A stretch of 64,000 nt of DNA from Pilimelia anulata. GTDB taxonomy: Bacteria > Actinomycetota > Actinomycetes > Mycobacteriales > Micromonosporaceae. The DNA lies in contig NZ_BMQB01000005.1 in NCBI RefSeq assembly GCF_014647895.1, forward strand, positions 62,001-126,000, given 5' to 3'. Positions 17,750-25,944 of this stretch are shown in pieces. Each line of letters opens with the position of its first letter. The stretch's first letter is position 1. The notes beneath the pieces were generated by a model. The model was not told the DNA's origin, did no database searches, and was given only the letters and a program-made list of their open reading frames with translations. The position numbers and the translations under genes are program-made.

Positions 17750-19300
17750 TCAGCCGGCGGGGCAGGACTCGTTGCCGCTGCTCTTGACCGAGACGGCGTC
17801 CCACGCCTTCTGCACGGCCGCGCACTCGCCGCCGGTCGGGAACAGCTCCTTGGCCGCCGCGACCGACGCGGTCCGGGCCCGGCTGTGCGACCAGGTCGAC
17901 GTCTTGCGGTTCAGCGTGGCCATGAAGATCTGGCCGGCCTTCTGGATGCCGATGCCGGTCAGGGTGCTGTTGTTGCAGGTCGGGGACTTCGGCTGCCCGT
18001 TGGTCGGGTTGGAGCCCTCGGCGAGCAGGTAGAACCAGTGGTTCTGCGGGCCGGCGCCCTTGTGGACCTCGGGTGCGCTGCCGGTCCACATGCAGTTCGG
18101 GTCGCCCACTTTGGACGGCTCGTACATGTACCGGATCGGGCCCTTGCCCACGAGGTTGACGGCCTCGCCGACCTCGTAGTCCGGCTTGTCGTTCGCGTGG
18201 TTGGCGTAGTGCTCGGTCAGCGCGCCGAAGATGTCGCCGGCCGACTCGTTCATGCCGCCGACCTCGCCCTGGTACCCGCCGCCGCCGGGGGTGTTGCCGA
18301 ACAGGCCGTGGCCGTACTCGTGCGCGACGACGTCGATGGGCGTGAGCTGGCGCTTGTTGTCCTGGGACTTGCCGAAGGTGGCGTACTGGCCGTTCCAGTA
18401 CGCGTTGACCTCCTGCAGCCCGACCCGGGACGGGAACCACCGGCCGTTGCCGTCGATCCCCTTGCGGCCCAGCCACTCCTTGAGCATGGCGTCCTGCTTC
18501 TGCGCGCCGTACATGACGTCGGCGCAGCCCGAGGGCAGGTCCATCGCGCCGCCGTTGCCGTAGCTGTCGCTGGAGCTGGTGAACGGCGAGCCGTTCTGGC
18601 CGCCGCACTGCAGGCCCGGCCGCGCCGGGTCGACCAGCTTGCCGGCGGACAGGGCGCCGAGGTCCTGCTTGCCGTAGTACGCGCCGTTGCCGGTGGCGTG
18701 CACGACCTCGTTGCGGACCCGGTCCTCGATGACCCGCCCGGTCCGCGCGTCCAGCACGACGTGCAGCTTGGCCGGCGCGCCGGCCTTGTCGCGGCCGGCG
18801 ACGACCACCTCGTACGCGAGCCGGCCGGCGCCCTCGGCGACGACCACCAGCCGCGGCGCCTCGGCGCTCTCCACCTTCCCGAGCTGGGCGCGGGCGATGC
18901 GGGTCGCCCGCGCCGCCGGGACGGTCGGGGTCAGCGAGCCCGGGTCCAGCGCGGCGTCCTGGGCCACCCACGTGCTCAGCGGCGCGCCCGCGGCGTCGGT
19001 GACGACGACGGCGTCGCCGCCGAGGACGGGCAGGCCGCGGTGCGTGCGCTCGTACGCGACGTACTGCAGGTCGCCGCCGGCGACGTTGGACTGCTGGGCG
19101 AACTCGTCGGCGGCGGCGCGGTGGAACAGGGCCGGGTCGTCGGCGAGGAGGCGGTCCGCCGTGGCGGCGGCGCGCAGCGCCGCTGCCGCCCGCGGGGTCG
19201 CCGCGGGGTCGGTGCCGGCGTGCCCGGCGGGGGCGGTGAGGGCGACGGCCCCGGTGACGGCGACGGCCGCCCCGGCGGCCCACACGACCTTGCGTTTCAC
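17750..19300 (-). CDS. Secreted M4 (thermolysin-type) metalloprotease, full length with propeptide
   Basis: 516 aa. GTG 19300 has AAGGAG 6 nt upstream. A signal peptide (VVWAAGAAVAVTGAVALTAP) is followed by an FTP/PepSY-type propeptide to about residue 200 (LQYVAYERTHRGLPVLGGD, LAYEVVVAG, KLHVVLDARTG). The mature enzyme begins near HATGNGAYYGKQDLG. Zinc ligands are HEYGH (327-331) and the Glu of GGMNESAGDIFG (352). As in other M4 proteases, the proregion should fold and inhibit the enzyme until export. The C-terminal lobe shares a nearly identical DNA block with the propeptide-less paralogue 9 kb away. Confidence 0.93.
   Translation of the reverse strand: MKRKVVWAAGAAVAVTGAVALTAPAGHAGTDPAATPRAAAALRAAATADRLLADDPALFHRAAADEFAQQSNVAGGDLQYVAYERTHRGLPVLGGDAVVVTDAAGAPLSTWVAQDAALDPGSLTPTVPAARATRIARAQLGKVESAEAPRLVVVAEGAGRLAYEVVVAGRDKAGAPAKLHVVLDARTGRVIEDRVRNEVVHATGNGAYYGKQDLGALSAGKLVDPARPGLQCGGQNGSPFTSSSDSYGNGGAMDLPSGCADVMYGAQKQDAMLKEWLGRKGIDGNGRWFPSRVGLQEVNAYWNGQYATFGKSQDNKRQLTPIDVVAHEYGHGLFGNTPGGGGYQGEVGGMNESAGDIFGALTEHYANHANDKPDYEVGEAVNLVGKGPIRYMYEPSKVGDPNCMWTGSAPEVHKGAGPQNHWFYLLAEGSNPTNGQPKSPTCNNSTLTGIGIQKAGQIFMATLNRKTSTWSHSRARTASVAAAKELFPTGGECAAVQKAWDAVSVKSSGNESCPAG
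17920..18143. repeat. Near-identical 224-nt block shared with 8352-8575 (copy 2)
   Basis: One mismatch in 224 positions to copy 1. Both copies are in the same orientation and reading frame. Flanking coding sequence of the two proteases diverges strongly, as expected after recent gene conversion. Confidence 0.95.
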
Positions 19301-19686
19301 GGGCTGCTCCTTCGAGGGGTCGGACCCGCCGGCGATGCGGGGCGTTCGGGTGCTCCACGCCGGCGGGGGCAGCGAGCGCCGGGCGGGCCGTGGCCGACCG
19401 CGCGGCACCCGGGGGGAACTGCCGCGGTACGTCCGCGAGCGGGTGCCCCGCCGCGGACGAGCCGAGTACCGGAGTGAAGACCATCGATCGATCCCGCCGC
19501 CAGGGGCCGGGGGTGACCGGGACCACAGAGTGTGAAAGAGCTGACAGTTATGCGCCGCAGGCTCGTTCACTTCGCCAGCTCCCCGGCGTTCACCAGCTCT
19601 GTTGAGCCGAAGATGATCCGCAAAGTGTGAAAGTTCCCGTGCGTTCAGCGACTCGGCTGTGAAAGCCGGCGGCGCATACTGGGCGG
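19301..19686. other. Divergent intergenic region with repeated GTGAAAG
   Basis: About 386 bp between the M4 protease and the kinase gene. The heptamer GTGAAAG occurs three times, beginning at about 19532, 19627 and 19659, twice inside GTGTGAAAG. CATACT at 19675-19680, 6 nt before ATG 19687, can serve as a -10 box for a leaderless kinase transcript. Confidence 0.45.
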
Positions 19687-20688
19687 ATGGACCCGGAGGG
19701 GCCGGCCCTGCGGCCGGAGCTGGCCGCGTACGCGCGGGCGGCGTACGGCTGGCCCGCCGACACCGCGATCACGCCGGGGCCGCGCGGCGCCCTCGGCCGC
19801 ATCCACCGGGTCGCGGCCGGCGGCACCCGGTACGCGCTCAAGGAGATCCTCGCCGAACCGCCGACGCCCGCCCGGCTGGCCGCCGAGCTGGCGCTCGCCC
19901 GGCGGGCCGCGGCCGCGGGCGTCCGGCTGCCGGCGAGCCACCCCGACCGGTCCGGGCGGTACCTGCTCACGGCCCCCGGCGGCGGCTGGCTGCGCCTGTA
20001 CGACTGGGTGGACCTGCGGCCGCTCGACCCGGCCGACCCGGCGACCCCGCCCCTGGTCGGCGAGCTGCTCGCCCGGCTGCACCGGTGCGCGCCGCCGGCC
20101 GCGGCCGAGCCGGGCGGGTCGGCGCCGGCCGCCTGGTACCACCGCCCGCCGGACCCGGCCGACTGGGCCGCGGTGGCGGGGTCCCGGGCGGAGTGGGGCG
20201 CGCGGCTGGCCGCGGTGCTGCCGGCGGTGGCGGAGGTGGCGGCGCTGGCGACCCCGGTGCCGGCGGCGGGGCTGCTGCTGTGCCACCGGGACCTGCACCC
20301 GGAGAACGTGCTCCTGGACCCGTCGGGGACGCCGGTGGTGGTCGACTGGGACAACCTCGGCCCGGCGGCGCCCGCCCGGGAACTGGCCGGGGTGCTGTTC
20401 GACTGGTTCTGCCCCGCGGGCGGGCCGGACCTCGCGGCCATGCGGTCGGCGTACGCGGCCTATGCGGCGGCCGGCGGCCCGGGGCGGATCCGCGGGGCGG
20501 CGGACTTCTCGATGCTGGTGGCGACCCGGCTGAACTTCCTCCTCGTCCAGGCGCGGGCGTGGCTGGACCCGGCGGGCCCGGCCGGGCAGCGGGCGTGGGC
20601 GGAGCGGGAGATCGACGAGGGCCTGGCCCTGCTCCCCGGGCCGCGGCAGGTCGAGGCGGTGCTGGCCGGGGTGCGACGGTCGACCTGA
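19687..20688 (+). CDS. Aminoglycoside phosphotransferase (APH)-fold kinase
   Basis: 333 aa. The kinase core is recognisable: the ATP-lysine in TRYALKEILAE, Brenner's motif CHRDLHPENVLLD with catalytic Asp and Asn, and the metal site VVVDWDNLGPA. The APH/choline-kinase superfamily phosphorylates small molecules such as aminoglycosides, homoserine, choline or fructosamine. Nothing around it names the substrate, and resistance should not be assumed. Translation probably starts at the first nucleotide of the transcript. Confidence 0.85.
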   Translation: MDPEGPALRPELAAYARAAYGWPADTAITPGPRGALGRIHRVAAGGTRYALKEILAEPPTPARLAAELALARRAAAAGVRLPASHPDRSGRYLLTAPGGGWLRLYDWVDLRPLDPADPATPPLVGELLARLHRCAPPAAAEPGGSAPAAWYHRPPDPADWAAVAGSRAEWGARLAAVLPAVAEVAALATPVPAAGLLLCHRDLHPENVLLDPSGTPVVVDWDNLGPAAPARELAGVLFDWFCPAGGPDLAAMRSAYAAYAAAGGPGRIRGAADFSMLVATRLNFLLVQARAWLDPAGPAGQRAWAEREIDEGLALLPGPRQVEAVLAGVRRST

Positions 20689-20728
20689 GCCGGGGTACCC
20701 CGTCGGCTCGGACGGGGTACCCCGGCTC
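20687..20728. terminator. Bidirectional hairpin terminator
   Basis: A perfect 18-bp stem starts with GAGCCGGGGTACCCC, has a 6-nt loop at 20705-20710, and includes the last bases of the kinase stop codon. It separates the kinase from the convergent dioxygenase gene. Confidence 0.85.
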
Positions 20729-20776
20729 GGGTTCCGCACCTGCCCGCGCGCGGCGCGGGCCCCGCTCCGGCTCCGG

Positions 20777-22018
20777 TCAGGAGGGGCCCGGGGCCGGGTG
20801 GGTCGGCGTGGCGGGCGGGGAGGTGTCCGCCGGTGCCGGGGGCGCGGTGGCCGGGTCGGCCGCGGCCGGGTCGGCCGGGTCCGTGGCGGCCGCGGTGGCG
20901 GGGTCGGCCGCGGGGTCGCGGTCGGCGGTGAACTCCGTACCGGCGATCAGGTCGGAGCGGCGGCCGTCCGGGCCGACCGGGCGGTCCCCGATCAGCGTGA
21001 CCCGGTGCAGGGTGCGCGGCACGTCCAGCTCGCTCAGGTCCTCCGGCGCCAGGTGCGCGGTCGCCCGGTTGTCCCAGAACGCGACGTCCCCGGCCCGCCA
21101 GCGGAACCGCACCGTGTACGCCGGCCGGCTGATCTGCCCGAACAGCAGGTCCAGCACCTGCCGGCTCTCCACCGCGGACAGGCCCACGATCCGGCTGGTG
21201 AAGCCCGGGTTGACGAACAGGGCCCGCTCCCCGGTCTCCGGGTGCACCCGGACGACGGGGTGGACCGCGACGAGCAGGTTCTTGTTGATCCGGTCGCGGT
21301 ACCTGGCGTTGTCCGAGGCGTCGATCCCGGCCAGGAACCGGTGCTCGGCGCGCAGCCCGTCCACGAACGCCCGCAGCGGCTCGGACAGCCCGCGGTACGC
21401 CGCGACCAGGTTCGTCCAGGTGGTGTCGCCGCCGAACTCCGGCACCGTCTCGGCCCGCAGGATCGACGCGGCCGGCGGGTTCACCGCGGCGGTGACGTCG
21501 GTGTGCCAGCCGGAGTAGTAGCTGTACTGCCGGCGGTGCTGGTCGCGGCGGTCGATGCCGTACTGCTCCTCGTACCTGCGCGGGTCGATCGTCAGGATCT
21601 CCGGGTGCTCCCGCGGCGCCGCGTCCTCGTGCGGGTGGGCGTGGGTGAGCGCGCCGAACCGCCGGGCGAACGCGATCTGCCGCGCGTGGTCGAGGTGCTG
21701 CCCGCGGAAGAAGACCACCTTGTGCGCGAGCAGCGCGGCCCGGATGCCGGCCACGTCCTCGTCGGACAGCGGGCGGTTCAGGTCGACGCCGGAGATCTCC
21801 GCGCCGATGTGGCCGGCGACCCGCTCGACCCGCAGCCCGGCGCCGCCCGCGGCGTCGGCGATCCCGCGGGGGGCGGCCTCGGCCGGGGCCGCGGCGGCTG
21901 CGGTGGCCGCGGCGGTGTCGGCCCGGGTGGCGGCTGGTGTGGTCGGGGCGGTGTCCGCGGGGGTGGCGGGTGCGGCGGTCGTCGGGGCGGTGGCGGTGGG
22001 TTGAACGGTCGCGGTCAT
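20777..22018 (-). CDS. TauD/TfdA-family Fe(II)/2-oxoglutarate dioxygenase
   Basis: 413 aa. The central ~290 residues are a TauD-like core: GAEISGVDLNRPLSDEDV, ALLAHKVVFFRGQHLD, the iron ligands His and Asp in SGWHTDVTA, DVAFWDNRATAH, and distal LHRVTLIGD with an Arg for 2-oxoglutarate further on. Such enzymes release sulfite from taurine, alkyl sulfates or sulfonates. Unusual Ala/Thr/Pro-rich tails flank the core (about 65 residues before, about 50 after). ATG 22018 has GAGGAG upstream. Control is probably by the leader peptide at 22188-22286, which fits a sulfur-scavenging role. Confidence 0.88.
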   Translation of the reverse strand: MTATVQPTATAPTTAAPATPADTAPTTPAATRADTAAATAAAAAPAEAAPRGIADAAGGAGLRVERVAGHIGAEISGVDLNRPLSDEDVAGIRAALLAHKVVFFRGQHLDHARQIAFARRFGALTHAHPHEDAAPREHPEILTIDPRRYEEQYGIDRRDQHRRQYSYYSGWHTDVTAAVNPPAASILRAETVPEFGGDTTWTNLVAAYRGLSEPLRAFVDGLRAEHRFLAGIDASDNARYRDRINKNLLVAVHPVVRVHPETGERALFVNPGFTSRIVGLSAVESRQVLDLLFGQISRPAYTVRFRWRAGDVAFWDNRATAHLAPEDLSELDVPRTLHRVTLIGDRPVGPDGRRSDLIAGTEFTADRDPAADPATAAATDPADPAAADPATAPPAPADTSPPATPTHPAPGPS

Positions 22019-22162
22019 GGCGATGCTCCTCGGGGAGAGGGGACGAGGACACTGCGCACCCGCCGATCCACCGGCTGTGCCGGCTCGGCGGGGAATGGCG
22101 GAATGGTGCGCGGAAGCGCGCGGAATCACGAAGCGGAATGGTCGCGAGTGGCGCCCGGGATG

Positions 22163-22176
22163 CGTCCGTACGGACG
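22163..22176. promoter_or_regulatory. Palindrome after the leader-peptide stop codon
   Basis: CGTCCGTACGGACG is a perfect 14-bp palindrome in the dioxygenase transcript leader, about 12 nt beyond the leader ORF stop. It could form a hairpin whose folding depends on ribosome position. Confidence 0.4.
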
Positions 22177-22187
22177 GGTGGAGTGGC

Positions 22188-22286
22188 TCAGGACCGGCGG
22201 GGACACAGCGAGCTGGCGACGCGGAGCAGGTCCACGTGCCGCCGCAGTACGCGGTGCAGAGCGCCGGCCCCGACATCGTCGACCAC
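22188..22286 (-). CDS. Leader peptide of the actinobacterial cysteine/sulfur attenuator type
   Basis: 32 codons, GTG 22286 to TGA 22188, inside the roughly 300-nt leader of the dioxygenase mRNA. The C-terminal half reads RRHVDLLRVASSLCPRRS. Small ORFs with the pattern RRHVDLxRVxSxxCxR occur upstream of sulfur and cysteine genes in many actinobacteria and are annotated as putative leader peptides. Low Cys-tRNA would stall a ribosome at the Cys codon near the end and alter downstream RNA folding. The recognition is from the motif and position; no ribosome site precedes the GTG, so the exact start is uncertain. Confidence 0.7.
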   Translation of the reverse strand: MVDDVGAGALHRVLRRHVDLLRVASSLCPRRS

Positions 22287-22325
22287 GGGGTGATCGGTCG
22301 TTCCGGGGAGGGGAGGCATGCACCG

Positions 22326-22354
22326 ATCATTCGCCAGTAATTCCTAGCTGTCAA
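22326..22354 (-). promoter_or_regulatory. Sigma-70-type promoter of the dioxygenase leader transcript
   Basis: On the minus strand, TTGACA (22354-22349) is separated by 17 bp from AATGAT (22331-22326). The predicted start near 22319 gives a 5' leader of about 300 nt. Confidence 0.7.
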
Positions 22355-22532
22355 GTAGAGTTTCGTGCTGATCCGAAGGGGACGCTCGCGGTCTGACGTC
22401 GGATCATTCCCGGTGCGCGGGCGGAACGGGCAGCATCGCCCGCCCGGCCGGGCAGGTCGGCCGCGGCGGCCTTTCGACGGGCGCAGCGCGGGTAGCAGGG
22501 GCCGTCGCGTCCGTCCACCGGGGGAGCCCGCC

Positions 22533-24206
22533 ATGCCCGAATCCGTCCCGCCGCCGCCCGCCGCCGCGCCGCCCGCCCCCGGCGCCGCCGCCTCCCGGCG
22601 GGAGCTGCTCCGCGCCGCCGCGGTCGTCGGCGGCGCGTCGGCCGGCCTGCTGCCGGCGATGACCGGCCTGGTCCCGCCCGGCGCGGCCGCCGCCGCGCCG
22701 CCGCGCGCCCGGGCGGGCACCGGCCGGGACGTCATCGTGCTGGGCGCGGGCATCGCCGGCCTCACCGCGGCGTACGAGCTGGCCGAGCTGGGGTACGGCG
22801 TGCGCGTCTTCGAGGCCCAGCAGCGCCCCGGCGGCCGCAACCTCACCGCCCGCCGCGGCACGGTCGTCACCGAGACCGGGCCCGGCGGGACCGTCCGGCA
22901 GACGTGCGCGATCGACGAGGGCCTGTACCTCAACCTCGGCCCCGGCCGGCTGCCGCACCACCACCGGCGCGCGCTGCGCTACTGCGCGGAGCTGGACGTC
23001 CCGCTCGAGCCGTACGTCATGCAGACCCGGGCGAACCTGTGGCAGTCGCCGCGCGGGTTCGCCGGGCGCGCCCGGCCGCACCGGCAGGTCGACTTCGACA
23101 CCCGCGGCCACGTGGCGCAACTGCTGGTCAAGGCCCTGCGCCGGGGTGCCCTGGACGACGAGCTCGACCCGCGGGAGAAGGCCCAACTCGTCGAGCTGCT
23201 CGGCGCCTTCGGCGACCTGGCGCCCGACGGCCGGTACCGCGGCTCGACCCGGGCCGGGCTGCGCCGCCCGCTGACCGTCCGCAGCACGATGGAGCCGAAC
23301 GAACCGGCGCTGCTGGCCGACCTGCTGGGCGGCGGCTTCTGGCGGCACCAGTTCTTCCACGGCGACGACCACCTGTGGCAGGCGACGATGTTCCAGCCGG
23401 TCGGCGGCATGGACCGGATCGTGGACGGCTTCACCCGCCGGCTCCCCGGCCGGATCCAGTACGGCGCCGAGGCCACCCGGATCACCCTGCTGCCGGACGG
23501 CGTCGAGGTGACCGTCCGGCAGAACGGCAGCACCAGCACCCACCGCGCCGACCACTGCCTGTCGAACATCCCGCTGCCGGTGCTCGCCACCATCCCGGCG
23601 AACTTCTCGCCGGGCTTCGCCGCGGCCGTCGCGGCCTGCCGGTTCGCGCCGACCTGCAAGGTCGGCTGGCAGGCGAACCGCCGGTTCTGGGAGTCCGACG
23701 ACTACCAGATCTACGGCGGCATCTCGTGGATCGACGACCCGATCGACCAGGTCTGGTACCCGTCGAACGACTACTTCACCGGCTCGGGGACGCTGACCGG
23801 CGCGTACAACCGGTACGAGAAGGCGACCGCCTTCGGCGAGCTGAGCGTGGCCGAGCGGCTGCGCGCGGCCCGGGCCGCGGCGGCCCGGCTGCACCCGGAG
23901 TTCACCGACGAGTCCGTCGTGCCGACCGACCGCGGCGTGACGATCGCCTGGCACAGGGTGCCGTACCAGGCGGGCGGCTGGGCCGACTGGCGGGACACCC
24001 CGGAGCACCGGCTGGCGTACGGCCGGCTGCTCGCCCCGGACGGCCGGTTCTTCGTCATCGGCGACCAGGTGTCGCCGCTGCCGGGGTGGCAGGAGGGGGC
24101 GATGATGTCGGCGGAGTACGTGCTGGGGCAGCTCGGCGGGCAGGAGCGGACCGCGCCCCCGACGGTCCGGCACGCCCCGGACGCCCGCGCCCTCACCGGC
24201 GGCTGA
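22533..24206 (+). CDS. Tat-exported flavin monoamine oxidase (amine/L-amino acid oxidase)
   Basis: 557 aa. A twin-arginine signal (SRRELLRAAAVVGG) indicates folded export. The FAD site VIVLGAGIAGLTAAYELAEL and RPGGRNLTAR mark the flavin amine oxidase family. The C-terminal FAD contact GRFFVIGDQVSPLPGWQEGA has the aromatic-lined end typical of L-amino acid and amine oxidases. The enzyme should oxidise an amine to an imine, giving H2O2 and ammonia outside the cell. ATG 22533 follows GGGGGAG. It is divergent from the sulfur dioxygenase and ends 14 nt inside the convergent PIN remnant. Confidence 0.88.
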   Translation: MPESVPPPPAAAPPAPGAAASRRELLRAAAVVGGASAGLLPAMTGLVPPGAAAAAPPRARAGTGRDVIVLGAGIAGLTAAYELAELGYGVRVFEAQQRPGGRNLTARRGTVVTETGPGGTVRQTCAIDEGLYLNLGPGRLPHHHRRALRYCAELDVPLEPYVMQTRANLWQSPRGFAGRARPHRQVDFDTRGHVAQLLVKALRRGALDDELDPREKAQLVELLGAFGDLAPDGRYRGSTRAGLRRPLTVRSTMEPNEPALLADLLGGGFWRHQFFHGDDHLWQATMFQPVGGMDRIVDGFTRRLPGRIQYGAEATRITLLPDGVEVTVRQNGSTSTHRADHCLSNIPLPVLATIPANFSPGFAAAVAACRFAPTCKVGWQANRRFWESDDYQIYGGISWIDDPIDQVWYPSNDYFTGSGTLTGAYNRYEKATAFGELSVAERLRAARAAAARLHPEFTDESVVPTDRGVTIAWHRVPYQAGGWADWRDTPEHRLAYGRLLAPDGRFFVIGDQVSPLPGWQEGAMMSAEYVLGQLGGQERTAPPTVRHAPDARALTGG

Positions 24207-24778
24207 GCAGCCCGTGCCGGCGGGCCCACGCGCCGAAGGTCGCGCCGGTGCAGGGCAGCCGCATTCCGGTGTGGACGAGCGCGTCGACGAGGTTCGTGGC
24301 GCCGGCCTCGGTGAGCCGGTCGGCCGCCAGCGCCCGGCGACAAGCCAGAGCGAGCCGTGCACCTCGACGCCGTGCCGGCGGCCGACCGCGACGGCCGCGC
24401 GGTCGTCGATGATCGCGATCGCCGGCCTGGTCCCGGCGTACGCCAGCACGCTGGCCTCGCCGAGGTTGCGGTCGCCGGCGCCGACCCGGCGGGTCCACTC
24501 GACGAACGCGCGGATCTGCCCGAGTTCGTCGAGCGGCGCCACGCCGAGCCAGGTGGCGTCGAGGACCGCTGCATGGCGGGGTGCCCGGGGAGTCCGGCCC
24601 TGATCTCGGCCCGGACGACGTCCGTGGTCCAGCACTGGTCATCGGCGAGCCAGTCGCCGAGCACGTCGGGTCGGTCCGCCCGCGCGAAGTGGATCAGGCA
24701 GGTGGCGTCGAGGACGAGCACCCGTGCCCCGGCGGCCGCGCTCCGACCGGCGGAGCGGCGCCGAGCGGGCGGGGTCAC
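24193..24778 (-). pseudogene. PIN-domain ribonuclease (toxin-like), broken by two frame shifts
   Basis: Three frames together spell one PIN protein. The first (GTG 24778) has VLVLDATCLIHFARADRPDV and the acidic residue in TDVVRAEIRAGL. After a shift near 24565-24575 comes AVLDATWLGVAPLDELGQI through NLGEASVLAYAG and AIAIIDDRAAVAVGRRHGV, containing the metal-binding Glu and Asp. After a second shift near 24335-24350 comes RLTEAGATNLVDALVHTGMR to the end. Each break needs a one-base indel. GTG 24778 overlaps the stop of the upstream regulator as GTGA, so the pair was built as one operon. Either decayed or misassembled. Confidence 0.75.
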
Positions 24779-25857
24779 GGTGCCGGGTCGAGCGTGCCGT
24801 CGTCCGGGAGGTCGTCCAGCCCGACCTCCCCGTGCAGCATCTCCGCGGCCCGGACCCGGCTGATCCGGGCGTCGTGCAGCGCCCGCAGCACGGTGGCGGC
24901 GTAACCGGGCGGTACCCGGATCGCGGCGAGGTCGGGCTGCGGCGCCCAACCGACGGCGTCCAGGAACTCCGCCCGGCTGGGCGCCGGCTGGGCCCAGCGC
25001 CGCTGGGTCGCGTCGGCGAGGCCCGTGCGCCGCGCCTGGTTCAGCGCCAGCGACCACGAGACGCGGTACGTCGCGGCGACCGCGATCAGTCCGCCGCGCG
25101 TCCGCGTGGCGTCGGCGCCCAGCGCCTCGACCGGCAGGAGCAGCTCGGCCGCGAAGGCGTCGATGATGGCCTCGCGGCGGTCCCGGGAGGCGTTCACGCC
25201 GGGGTCGCTGGAGTACTCGTCGCCGATGACGAGGTGCCCGAGTTCGTGCGCGCCGGTGGCTCGCCGCCGGCCGGGGTCGCCCGCGGCGCTCACCACGCCC
25301 ACGGCGAGGTCGCCGTCCACCAGGGACGCGCCGTCGCCCGGCAGGTCGACCACGAGGACCTGCTGGCCGGCGCGCTCGCAGACCGCCATCAGCGAGTCGA
25401 TGGGCCCGGTGCCGAGGTCCAGCCGCCCCCGGAGCCAGCGCGCGGCGGCGCGGGCGTCGTCCTCGGCGGCGACGGGGTGCGGGTACCGGTGGAGGGGGGC
25501 CAGCCGCCAGCCGCCCCAGGCATGCGCCTGGCGCACGTCCGCGAGCCAGTCCTGCAGCGCGCCGTCGAGCCGGTCCGTGGCCCGCCCGCTGGCGGACGCC
25601 TCGTCCACGAGCGCCGCGCCGCGCCGGGACAGCACCGGCGGGGGCGGCGTGAGGAGTCGGTGCAGGGGCACGCCGAGCGCGCGGGCGAACTTCGTCAGCT
25701 CCAGCGCGTCGATCCGGCGGCTGCCCCGCTCGATCTTCGCGATCATGGTGCGGTCCAGGTCGACCCGCTCGCCCAGCGCCTCCTGGGACAGCCCGGCGGT
25801 CCGGCGCAGGCGCCGTACCTGTTCGCCGATGTCGGGCCAGTCCCAGTCCTGCACCAT
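24775..25857 (-). CDS. XRE regulator fused to ImmA/IrrE-type metallopeptidase
   Basis: About 360 aa. An N-terminal HTH_XRE domain (RRLRRTAGLSQEALGERVDL, DRTMIAKIERGSRRIDAL) is joined to a zinc peptidase domain with ATGAHELGHLVIGDE and a downstream Glu in FAAELLLPVEAL. In this family the peptidase cleaves or relieves a repressor, or the protein serves as an antitoxin-like regulator. The downstream overlapping PIN gene fits a toxin-antitoxin-like pair. ATG 25857 is preferred: it lacks a ribosome site but lies right after GATTAT and a perfect palindrome, as expected for a leaderless autoregulated transcript. An upstream ATG at 25914 is possible. Confidence 0.85.
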   Translation of the reverse strand: MVQDWDWPDIGEQVRRLRRTAGLSQEALGERVDLDRTMIAKIERGSRRIDALELTKFARALGVPLHRLLTPPPPVLSRRGAALVDEASASGRATDRLDGALQDWLADVRQAHAWGGWRLAPLHRYPHPVAAEDDARAAARWLRGRLDLGTGPIDSLMAVCERAGQQVLVVDLPGDGASLVDGDLAVGVVSAAGDPGRRRATGAHELGHLVIGDEYSSDPGVNASRDRREAIIDAFAAELLLPVEALGADATRTRGGLIAVAATYRVSWSLALNQARRTGLADATQRRWAQPAPSRAEFLDAVGWAPQPDLAAIRVPPGYAATVLRALHDARISRVRAAEMLHGEVGLDDLPDDGTLDPAP

Positions 25858-25858
25858 G

Positions 25859-25873
25859 GTGCGATAATCGCAC
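25859..25873. promoter_or_regulatory. Palindromic autoregulatory operator over the -10 box
   Basis: GTGCGAT-A-ATCGCAC is a perfect 7+1+7 palindrome immediately before the XRE-ImmA start. On the minus strand it contains GATTAT at -12 to -7 from the ATG, so binding would block a leaderless promoter. Confidence 0.6.
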
Positions 25874-25944
25874 ACCGGCGGCGCCGGAGTCAGCGGTCGG
25901 CGGCTGTCCGACATCCGACACCGGCCCCGGTCGAGCCGGTCGGC

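Noticed and set aside
19687..20688. Calling the APH-fold kinase an antibiotic resistance gene
   Set aside because: The motifs show only the kinase superfamily; many members act on ordinary metabolites.
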